A stretch of DNA of 7,315 nt from Gorillibacterium sp. (lineage in GTDB: Bacteria; Bacillota; Bacilli; Paenibacillales; NBRC-103111). The stretch lies in contig JAIMBU010000113.1 of assembly GCA_023511325.1 (NCBI GenBank), forward strand, positions 1 through 7,315, read 5' to 3'. The notes below the pieces were generated by a model. The model ran no database searches, had not been told where the DNA came from, and saw only the letters and a list, made by a program, of their open reading frames with translations. Positions within the stretch are counted from its first letter, which is position 1; each line of letters starts with the position of its first letter. The position numbers and the translations under genes were made by a program. Shown piece after piece: positions 1 through 6,070 of this stretch.

Positions 1-576
1 ATTATTAACTGCTCGCACATGAGCAAGCGTCTTCAGCTCGGAGGAATGAGCAAAATGGTCGATGACCTTGAGATATCCTTTACCTTTGCGCTCCACAACC
101 TCGTCAAACCAATTCGGCGCTGCTCCCTCTTTAAAGAAGTAAACGCCCGAATCCGCTATATTGGTCAGCGCTGTCTTGGGAACAAAGGAATATAAATCAT
201 CGGGGTCATAGACAAAAAAAGAATAATAAACGGCTTCTCCGCCGCCTACACCTAGCGAATAGCTACCCAGCAGCTTGTCCATCGCTTTGTACTTGTTGAC
301 TCGTTCTAGAACCGTATCCTTATCATCCGGAATGAGCTGCTGTGTAACCGGATTCTGAATAATCGTTGTCATAATTCGATTTACCGTATCGATATCACGT
401 TTGATTAAATAATGGTTTTGTTTGTTTAGCTCTACATATGCATTCGTGACATGCCGCTTTAGGATTTGCTCCGCTTTTAAATTGCCGTACCAATTAAGCA
501 GAATAATTGGACTGACCATGATCAAAAACAACAAGATCAATTGTTGCTTCAGGTTCAGCTTCTTCAACGGATTCAT
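1..576 (-). CDS. YesM-like membrane sensor histidine kinase, N-terminal part (cut by left edge)
   Basis: This is an open frame of 192 codons that runs off the left edge without a stop. The ATG at 576 is preceded by a good AGGGGG ribosome binding site (583-588) with a 6-base spacer. The protein starts with a short basic stretch (MNPLKKLNLKQQ), then one hydrophobic helix at about residues 12-29. A polar, probably extracellular segment follows, containing 'NRIMTTIIQNP' near residue 60 and 'PNWFDEVV' near 160. This layout is typical of the N-terminal sensor half of YesM-family histidine kinases in Paenibacillaceae, which usually pair with a YesN-type AraC regulator and sit beside a carbohydrate ABC transporter. 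The HAMP, histidine-box and ATPase domains would lie outside the window, so kinase identity is inferred from the N-terminus and from the phosphorylase operon beside it. The alternative is a membrane-anchored AraC-type regulator with a similar sensor. Confidence 0.62.
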   Translation of the reverse strand, partial: MNPLKKLNLKQQLILLFLIMVSPIILLNWYGNLKAEQILKRHVTNAYVELNKQNHYLIKRDIDTVNRIMTTIIQNPVTQQLIPDDKDTVLERVNKYKAMDKLLGSYSLGVGGGEAVYYSFFVYDPDDLYSFVPKTALTNIADSGVYFFKEGAAPNWFDEVVERKGKGYLKVIDHFAHSSELKTLAHVRAVNN

Positions 577-599
577 TTGCTACCCCCTATTGTAAGAAC

Positions 600-638
600 A
601 CCACCTCCCCAAATTGGCAAGCCAACCGGGAAGGTGGT
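600..638 (-). terminator. Strong hairpin between pgmB and the sensor kinase, probable terminator or attenuator
   Basis: ACCACCT (600-606) pairs with AGGTGGT (632-638). After one mismatch, CCC (608-610) pairs with GGG (628-630), and inside that TTGG (614-617) pairs with CCAA (622-625) around the loop CAAG. In the minus-strand transcript the stem begins 25 bases after the pgmB stop and is followed by the modest U-rich stretch GTTCTT. On the plus strand it is followed by TTTT, so it could terminate in both directions. It ends only about 11 bases before the ribosome binding site of the sensor gene. It therefore either ends the phosphorylase transcript or acts as a leader structure for the kinase. 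Confidence 0.55.
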
Positions 639-663
639 TTTAATCGATACACATTTATCGGAG

Positions 664-1308
664 TTAAAGCAATAACTCATGCAAGCCTGCTATCACGATA
701 TCAGCGCCAGGTAAATGACTGGGCTTGCCAATGCCTACTGTCTTCATGCCGGCCGCAACAGCCGCTTGTATGCCAGCTAGTGCGTCCTCGTACACGACGC
801 ATTCATCAGGTTTTAGTCCAAGTTCTGCACAAGCGAGGAGAAAAACCTCTGGATCAGGTTTAGCTTTCGATACCTTGTTCCCGTCCACAATGGCATCAAA
901 CATATGACGAATATTCAGCTTACTCAGGATTAAATCTGCATTTTTACTTGCCGAGCCCAAGGCAATGCTTACGCCCTTGGCTTTAAGCAATAACAGATAG
1001 TCTTTGGCCCCGGGCAACAGTTCCGATTCATCGATACTTGAAATATATTCCACATAGTTTTTGTTTTTCCTGTCTGCCAGTTCGATCTTTTCTTCATCCG
1101 CTAGCTGCAAGCCACCGATTTCAAGTAAGATTTCAAGCGACCTCACCCGACTGACACCTTTGAGTCGTTCATTGTCCTCTTCCGTAAAGACGAATCCTAG
1201 CTGTGAAGCCAACTCACGCCAAGCCAAAAAGTGAAATTTAGCAGTGTCTACAATGACGCCATCCAGATCAAAGATTGCTCCTTTATACGAGCGGATTCTT
1301 TCCTTCAT
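664..1308 (-). CDS. pgmB: Beta-phosphoglucomutase (HAD superfamily)
   Basis: Converts beta-glucose 1-phosphate to glucose 6-phosphate through a beta-glucose 1,6-bisphosphate intermediate in the cytoplasm, feeding the product of the two GH65 phosphorylases into glycolysis. The 214-residue length is normal for the family. Motif I is FDLDGV with nucleophile Asp14 and acid/base Asp16, followed by DTAKFHFLAW, close to the well-studied Lactococcus lactis enzyme. The cap-domain motif LKGVSR ends at Arg54. Motif II is GSASKN (118-123), the motif III lysine is Lys150 in KAKPDP, and the acidic metal pair is Glu174-Asp175 in YEDALAGIQA. All expected catalytic residues are therefore present. The ATG overlaps the stop of the upstream GH65 gene by 4 bases (ATGA, 1305-1308), with GAGGAGG at 1319-1325 as ribosome binding site and a 10-base spacer. 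This points to translational coupling. A more general HAD sugar phosphatase is less likely given the motifs and the neighbours. Confidence 0.95.
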   Translation of the reverse strand: MKERIRSYKGAIFDLDGVIVDTAKFHFLAWRELASQLGFVFTEEDNERLKGVSRVRSLEILLEIGGLQLADEEKIELADRKNKNYVEYISSIDESELLPGAKDYLLLLKAKGVSIALGSASKNADLILSKLNIRHMFDAIVDGNKVSKAKPDPEVFLLACAELGLKPDECVVYEDALAGIQAAVAAGMKTVGIGKPSHLPGADIVIAGLHELLL

Positions 1309-3626
1309 CCAACACTTGCCTCCTCGGTACTGCGTTGGTCTTGGGTTAAATCATTTACGATTAAGAATTGACCAGCCACACATTCCAGTTCTCTACCCGC
1401 TACGCAGAAGCTTTGGCTTCGCGTGTTGTCATCCAAGGATATCACCTCTACCTGATCTGCTGTAACCCGAAGCGTGTAGGATTGACCGAGAATTTTTAAG
1501 GAGAAACCAATAGAGGTCCAATCTTTAGGCATAGCGGGCTGAATATGTACAACTCCATTATGGAAGTGTACACCGGCAAAACCGAGAATAGCCGCCATCC
1601 ACGCCCCTCCGTTAGCGGCGGGATGTGTCCCGCCAATATAGAGGTTGCCGACATATTGCTTGGACTCACCAGTCAGATCAATAGTAGCCGTACGCATAAA
1701 ATAGGGGTAAGCCCAATCGGGCGAGCCAATATCAGAAGCAACCAGCGCATAGACACAGGGACTTAAGCTTGAGCCATGCTCCGTGCGAGGCTCATAGTAC
1801 TCCCAATTCGCTTGCTTGATGCTCTTTACGAAGTGATCCTTGAACAGATGTAGCATCAGAACAACATCTGCCTGCTTCAATACCTTGGTCGTGGTCGCTA
1901 GGCCGTTGCCACCTCCAAGGTACTCATGCTTATCGAGCATTCTCTCCTTCAGTGCCTTCACACTAACTTCCTCTAAGGTATTGTAGCGATCAAATTGCTC
2001 AATCACTCCCGTTGTCAGATCAGGTAAGGGTACATACATAGAGGAAAGCATCAGCGGAATAGCGACAAGCTCGCGTTGATAATTAATCTTCTCTACAAGC
2101 GCTGTAAAAACCTCAGGATGTCTTTCCTTCAGCAGGTTAATCGTTTCGAGAGTGATCTCTAGTGCCTGCTTAACCAAATAGTTGGTGAATGCGTTGTTGT
2201 TGACGCGTTCATGATATTCATCGGGACCGGTCACATCGAGAATTTCATAGCGTTCTTTAGCAGTATTATAATAAGCGTAGGAATAGAAGAATCGCGCGAC
2301 CTCGAGAATTACCTCTGCTCCGCCCTCCAGAAGAATGCTTTCATCGCCAGTAAACGAATAATATTGCCAGATTCCTCGGGCAACATCGGCACTGATATGC
2401 ACCTGTTTATCCCGGAAGTAAGTACGCATGGGGCGTCCGGTGAAGACATCCGTCACATTGAACAGCGTACAGGCATCATCACCGCTATCCTGGCTTTCCC
2501 AAGCGTAGAATGCTCCCTCAAAGCCGTATTCAGTTGCCTTTCTTCTTGCACCCTCCAGTGTATGACATCTGTACATCATGATGTTGCGCGCCGTTCCTGG
2601 ATCGGTATGCAGGAAGAAAGGGAGCATGAACATCTCGGTATCCCAGAACACTGCGCCTTTGTATACCTGTCCAGACAACCCTCTGGCTGGAATGGAGACT
2701 TTCTCCGATTCAGTAGGCGCAATAATCAGCAATTGATAAATGCTATAACGCAGCGCGAATTGTGCTTCTTCGTCTCCCTCAATGGTGACGTCAGACAACG
2801 CCCATTTTTCCTCCCATTTGGCATCGTGCTTCTGACGAAGCACATCCCATCCTTGTGACAGAGCTTGCTGACAGTCGTGCACCGCGGTGACTTCTGGTTT
2901 AGCCACTCCGTCCCTGCCTGAATAAACGGAAACAAAGGATTCAAACGTATAGGGAACACCCGCTTGGCAGTGGAGGCGAATTCGGCGATAGATTGATGGG
3001 GCTGAGTGGACAAGCTCCTGTTCTCCTCCATCCAGACGGATGCTCTGAGCAATGCTAACAGGAACCTTTAACTCGCCCGAGATGGCGCTAAGCACAATCG
3101 GCTGCTCAAGCTCAGACGCATTACTGTGGAAGGAATCTAGATGGGGGCCATTGATATCCCATACCTCGCCATCTATTCCCGTTTCCACGGTAAGCTCACA
3201 AGCTTCAGAGCAGCAGATGGATGCTTTCGCTGCGAGCAGATGCAGATTGTCCATACTCGCAAAGCGTTCTACCTTGAAGGTAATCTGATTTCCATCGGGT
3301 GCTAGGAATACGGACTGCCGACGATGAATGCCGAAGCGAAAATCTACTTCCTGAAAATGCTGCTGTGTGTCCATCTGCAACACATTTAATGGAGTATGAT
3401 TTAAGTATAACTGGGTCCACAATCCATTCGGTGCATTGACGGGTTCTCTCCATTTGTCTCCTACTTTGTCGTATAACCCCGCAAGTGTCACAGCGACTAA
3501 TTGCTCTTTCTTATATTCCTCCAATGTTCCACGATAGCCCATATAGCCATTGCCGATCATAAAGGTATTTCCGTTCTTGGCGATGTTCTCCTGAGTAAAG
3601 CCGTTATCGGTTACTGTCCAACTCAT
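1305..3626 (-). CDS. GH65 alpha-glucoside phosphorylase A (nigerose/kojibiose/glucosylglycerol type, specificity open)
   Basis: Inverting phosphorylase of 773 residues, normal GH65 length, with no signal peptide, so cytoplasmic. It should split an alpha-glucoside with phosphate to give beta-glucose 1-phosphate. The N-terminal beta-sandwich (about 1-260) opens with FMIGNGYMGYRGT (22-34). A helical linker leads into the (alpha/alpha)6 barrel (about 300-690), and a small beta domain ends the protein. Barrel motifs are ARGLSG (314-319), FWDTE (327-331), VTGPDEYHE with predicted general acid Glu470, KQADVV (584-589), HGSSLSP (617-623), and His668 in GGTHPAANGG, in the region that lines the phosphate pocket in the family. 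These favour a phosphorylase over a hydrolase. The acceptor-site segment from Tyr374 (YAWE) to His410 is long and contains DVFTGRPMR, as I remember for glucosylglycerol and nigerose phosphorylases and unlike maltose phosphorylase. The start overlaps the upstream GH65 stop by 4 bases; AGGAGAGG at 3637-3644 is the ribosome binding site. The family call is firm; the substrate is not. Confidence 0.92.
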   Translation of the reverse strand: MSWTVTDNGFTQENIAKNGNTFMIGNGYMGYRGTLEEYKKEQLVAVTLAGLYDKVGDKWREPVNAPNGLWTQLYLNHTPLNVLQMDTQQHFQEVDFRFGIHRRQSVFLAPDGNQITFKVERFASMDNLHLLAAKASICCSEACELTVETGIDGEVWDINGPHLDSFHSNASELEQPIVLSAISGELKVPVSIAQSIRLDGGEQELVHSAPSIYRRIRLHCQAGVPYTFESFVSVYSGRDGVAKPEVTAVHDCQQALSQGWDVLRQKHDAKWEEKWALSDVTIEGDEEAQFALRYSIYQLLIIAPTESEKVSIPARGLSGQVYKGAVFWDTEMFMLPFFLHTDPGTARNIMMYRCHTLEGARRKATEYGFEGAFYAWESQDSGDDACTLFNVTDVFTGRPMRTYFRDKQVHISADVARGIWQYYSFTGDESILLEGGAEVILEVARFFYSYAYYNTAKERYEILDVTGPDEYHERVNNNAFTNYLVKQALEITLETINLLKERHPEVFTALVEKINYQRELVAIPLMLSSMYVPLPDLTTGVIEQFDRYNTLEEVSVKALKERMLDKHEYLGGGNGLATTTKVLKQADVVLMLHLFKDHFVKSIKQANWEYYEPRTEHGSSLSPCVYALVASDIGSPDWAYPYFMRTATIDLTGESKQYVGNLYIGGTHPAANGGAWMAAILGFAGVHFHNGVVHIQPAMPKDWTSIGFSLKILGQSYTLRVTADQVEVISLDDNTRSQSFCVAGRELECVAGQFLIVNDLTQDQRSTEEASVG

Positions 3627-5944
3627 TGCATAACCGCCTCTCCTGCGTAGATTACATTTTGAACCGGAAGTTCAATACCAACGGAATCAATCAAATAAGC
3701 TTTGCCATAGACAATGACCTCCACGCTCACTCCACTTTCTGCCCTTATGGTGAGAATATCCTTGTTCGTCACAATGCTTAGTGTTGTTCCTCGGTAGATC
3801 ACTTTAAACCGATAGGAGCTCCAGATTTGCGGGATCGTCGGGTTAAGCACAAGTCCCGCCCCATCGGATCTCATCCCGCCAAAGCCATAGACAATATTCA
3901 TCCACGCCGCGGCAATTGACGTTGTGTGTAGTCCTTCTCGAGTATTGCGATTGTAGTTGTCCAGATCAAGGCGTGTAGCAAACTCGAAGAATTGGTAGGC
4001 TTCCTCATTCCGACCAATTTCACTAGCTAGAATCGAATGGATCGACGGTGAAAGCGACGATTCATGAATGCAACGTGGCTCGTAATACTCGTAATTCGCC
4101 CGTTTCACTTCTGGTGTAAAGTCTTGATTATACAAGAACATAAACATCAACACATCGGGTTGCTTGATCATATCGTAGCGGTACAATCGATCATATGACC
4201 AATTGGAATAAAGCGGGAATTCGCTGACCGGAATCGAGTGAATATCGATATGCGGCATATCGAAGAAGCCATCATGCTCTTCAAATATTCCTGTTGCTTC
4301 GTCTAGAGGTATGTGCATATTGTCGGCCATCCGCTGCCATGTGCTCCGCTCTTGCTCGCTTAGAGCAAGAGCAGCGATAAGCTGCTTGATCTGTTCCGGT
4401 GCAACTTGCTCCATCTCGTTAATCGACTCGAGGGTATATTCAAACAGCTTCTTCGCCATCAGGTTGATATAACAGTTGTTATTGACCATCAGTTGGAACT
4501 CATCCGGTCCCATGACACCGAAGTAGCCATATTGCCCCGAACGTTGACCCCATTGACCGCGACTCGCATAGAAGCGGCTGATTTGAATCAGCATTTCTAT
4601 GCCTTTTTCATAGAGAAATTCAGTGTCGCCAACCGTCTTCACATAATGCCAAATCCCATAGCCAACTGCTGTCCCGACATGTAGCTGGAGGTTAGAATGC
4701 TGCCACAGATCACAGCTTTCGGTACCATCGATCGTCGCAATCGGATAACAAGCCCCGATGCAATCCACCTCTTTGGCTCGTTCGATGGCTTCAGTCAAGG
4801 TTTTGTAACGAAACTCCAACAGACTTTTGGCTGCCTTCGGATTATTAAACAGGTAGAAGGGTAGACAATACGATTCTGTATCCCAAAATGCAAGTCCCCG
4901 ATAGGCTTCGCCTGTCAGGCCCTTGGCACCGATATTAAACCCCGGATTCTCCCCGCGATAGGTTTGGTACAGCTGGAAGATACAGAAGCGGATACCCTGT
5001 TGATTCTCAGGATCCCCCTCAATCTCGATATCAGATGCTTCCCAAACACGTCCCCAGTAAGTAGCCTGCTCCTCAGCAATGGCCGCAAAAGTCAATGCGC
5101 CAAATTGAGCCGCAAGTTCAATACCCATCGTCCAGACAGCTTCAGAGGTAACCGGCGGTACCAATTCTGCATAGTTGGCCACAATCTTCTCGAAGCTGAC
5201 CTTTGAACCCACGGCAAGCGGAAGTGAAAAATCCTGACCAATAAATTTATCTTCTTGAATCATAACAGGTGCAATAGGTACACTTGTGTTTAAAGTGAAC
5301 CCAGAGAAAAGCCGATTTCCGGTACTAATCGTCTGCGCAAGGATTGCCGTAACCTCGCCTATTCCCCCTTGGCGGACACCTTCCCATAGATTCCTGCCTT
5401 GGTCCTCATGAATAATATTAAAATCAAGTCCAGAGCGCACTTCGACCGAGCCGGTACAATCGATCGCTTCAAAGGATATCTGCTGACAGCCCAAATTCGA
5501 CTTCGTCATGCTCACTAGTCTAATAAAGGAAACCTTTATGGAACCACCAGCCTGGAGATGCCAAATAAATTCTCGTGAATAAGCACCGGTCTTGAAGTCC
5601 AGCTTACGCGAGAAACCACTGATCTTACTCTTAGCCAAATCTAACGTTTCGTCTCCCACACGAATTCGGGTATAGAGCCAATCCACAGCACTTGCCATGA
5701 AGCGGAGCCGTCTAATAATTCCTTTGTAATGCGCTCCAAGCTTTATTTCCTCGAACAATCCGTTAAAATAACTCCCAACCAGCGTATCTCCGCTGTAGCC
5801 CTCTTCTGCATAACCACGCACGCCCATATACTCGTTTCCGAGTGAGAAGATCGATTCCGATACCCGACCTCGCTCTGAATCAAAGCCCTCTTCGATAATT
5901 GCCCACGGATCAACCAACAGATACCTGTCTGCTACCTTTGCCAT
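3623..5944 (-). CDS. GH65 alpha-glucoside phosphorylase B (second, divergent family member)
   Basis: Also 773 residues and without a signal peptide, but from a different GH65 branch. The N-terminal beta-sandwich (about 1-290) begins with DPWAIIEEGFD (12-22) and SLGNEYMGVRGY (34-45). Barrel motifs are AKGLTG (340-345) where the neighbour has ARGLSG, FWDTE (353-357), GVMGPDEF with predicted general acid Glu482, KQPDV (594-598), HESSLSP (627-633), and His673 in GLHTTSIAAAW. The acceptor-site segment reads YPIATIDGTESCDLWQ (400-415) and reaches its conserved His422 after 22 residues, against 36 in the other GH65, a short arrangement resembling maltose phosphorylases. A Trp-Glu pair present in the neighbour (YAWE) is absent. 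It is first in the coupled block; AAAGGAG at 5954-5960 sits 9 bases before the ATG, and the gene ends in a 4-base ATGA overlap with the next GH65. It should release beta-glucose 1-phosphate from an alpha-glucoside; kojibiose, nigerose, 1,3-alpha-oligoglucan or a glucosylated non-glucose acceptor all remain possible. Confidence 0.9.
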   Translation of the reverse strand: MAKVADRYLLVDPWAIIEEGFDSERGRVSESIFSLGNEYMGVRGYAEEGYSGDTLVGSYFNGLFEEIKLGAHYKGIIRRLRFMASAVDWLYTRIRVGDETLDLAKSKISGFSRKLDFKTGAYSREFIWHLQAGGSIKVSFIRLVSMTKSNLGCQQISFEAIDCTGSVEVRSGLDFNIIHEDQGRNLWEGVRQGGIGEVTAILAQTISTGNRLFSGFTLNTSVPIAPVMIQEDKFIGQDFSLPLAVGSKVSFEKIVANYAELVPPVTSEAVWTMGIELAAQFGALTFAAIAEEQATYWGRVWEASDIEIEGDPENQQGIRFCIFQLYQTYRGENPGFNIGAKGLTGEAYRGLAFWDTESYCLPFYLFNNPKAAKSLLEFRYKTLTEAIERAKEVDCIGACYPIATIDGTESCDLWQHSNLQLHVGTAVGYGIWHYVKTVGDTEFLYEKGIEMLIQISRFYASRGQWGQRSGQYGYFGVMGPDEFQLMVNNNCYINLMAKKLFEYTLESINEMEQVAPEQIKQLIAALALSEQERSTWQRMADNMHIPLDEATGIFEEHDGFFDMPHIDIHSIPVSEFPLYSNWSYDRLYRYDMIKQPDVLMFMFLYNQDFTPEVKRANYEYYEPRCIHESSLSPSIHSILASEIGRNEEAYQFFEFATRLDLDNYNRNTREGLHTTSIAAAWMNIVYGFGGMRSDGAGLVLNPTIPQIWSSYRFKVIYRGTTLSIVTNKDILTIRAESGVSVEVIVYGKAYLIDSVGIELPVQNVIYAGEAVMQ

Positions 5945-5965
5945 GATTCGATTCTCCTTTACTTG

Positions 5966-5995
5966 GCTACTCTTGTTCTTCTCAACAAGGATAGC
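5966..5995 (-). promoter_or_regulatory. Inverted repeat in the leader of the phosphorylase operon
   Basis: On the minus strand CTTGTT-GAGAAG-AACAAG forms a perfect 6-base stem with a 6-base loop (5972-5989). It is flanked by GCTA and TAGC arms that extend it to about 12 pairs with one wobble and one mismatch. It lies 5 bases upstream of the ribosome binding site of the first GH65 gene. No U-tract follows, so it is not a terminator. It could be a repressor or activator operator, or an mRNA 5'-end stabilising hairpin. The rest of the 117-base gap (5945-6061) shows no convincing sigma-A promoter; an isolated TTGCAC near 6027-6032 has no good -10 partner. Confidence 0.35.
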
Positions 5996-6050
5996 TAACG
6001 CAGGAATGGCTGTGAAGGTGCAATTTTAATGAGATGATGGCGAATATTAC

Positions 6051-6070
6051 GTGGTTTCGGGTTAAACCAC
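6051..6070 (-). terminator. Weak hairpin spanning the cyclase stop codon
   Basis: GTGGTTT (6051-6057) and AAACCAC (6064-6070) form a perfect 7-base stem with a 6-base loop, and the stop codon of the diguanylate cyclase (6062-6064) lies at the loop edge. In the minus-strand transcript it is followed by GTAATATT, which is only weakly U-rich. It may be an inefficient intrinsic terminator or a 3'-end stabiliser, leaving open whether the cyclase and phosphorylase genes share a transcript. Confidence 0.35.

Noticed and set aside
600..610. Small leader peptide starting at GTG after GGAGGTG in the hairpin 3' arm
   Set aside because: The start would be directly adjacent to or inside the ribosome binding site and the frame stops after four codons.
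2211..2858. Plus-strand open frame of 215 codons lying opposite the GH65-A gene
   Set aside because: It is fully antisense to a well-supported enzyme, has no ribosome binding site before its ATG, and its translation shows no recognisable domain.
2726..3453. Several other frames of 78-108 codons on both strands inside GH65-A
   Set aside because: They overlap conserved GH65 coding sequence in other frames, have no ribosome binding signals and give low-complexity or unfamiliar proteins.
1305..5944. Recent duplication of one GH65 gene, suggested by both proteins having exactly 773 residues
   Set aside because: The sequences differ strongly throughout, including loop lengths and N-terminal regions, so the equal length is a coincidence of two old branches.
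5990..6010. Possible catabolite-responsive (cre) site around CTGCGTTAGCT
   Set aside because: The right half fits the consensus but the left half lacks the required G and both A positions, so the match is not better than chance.
6014..6032. Possible sigma-A promoter using TTGCAC upstream of the phosphorylase operon
   Set aside because: No acceptable -10 element is found 16-19 bases downstream; the best candidates match only two or three of six positions.
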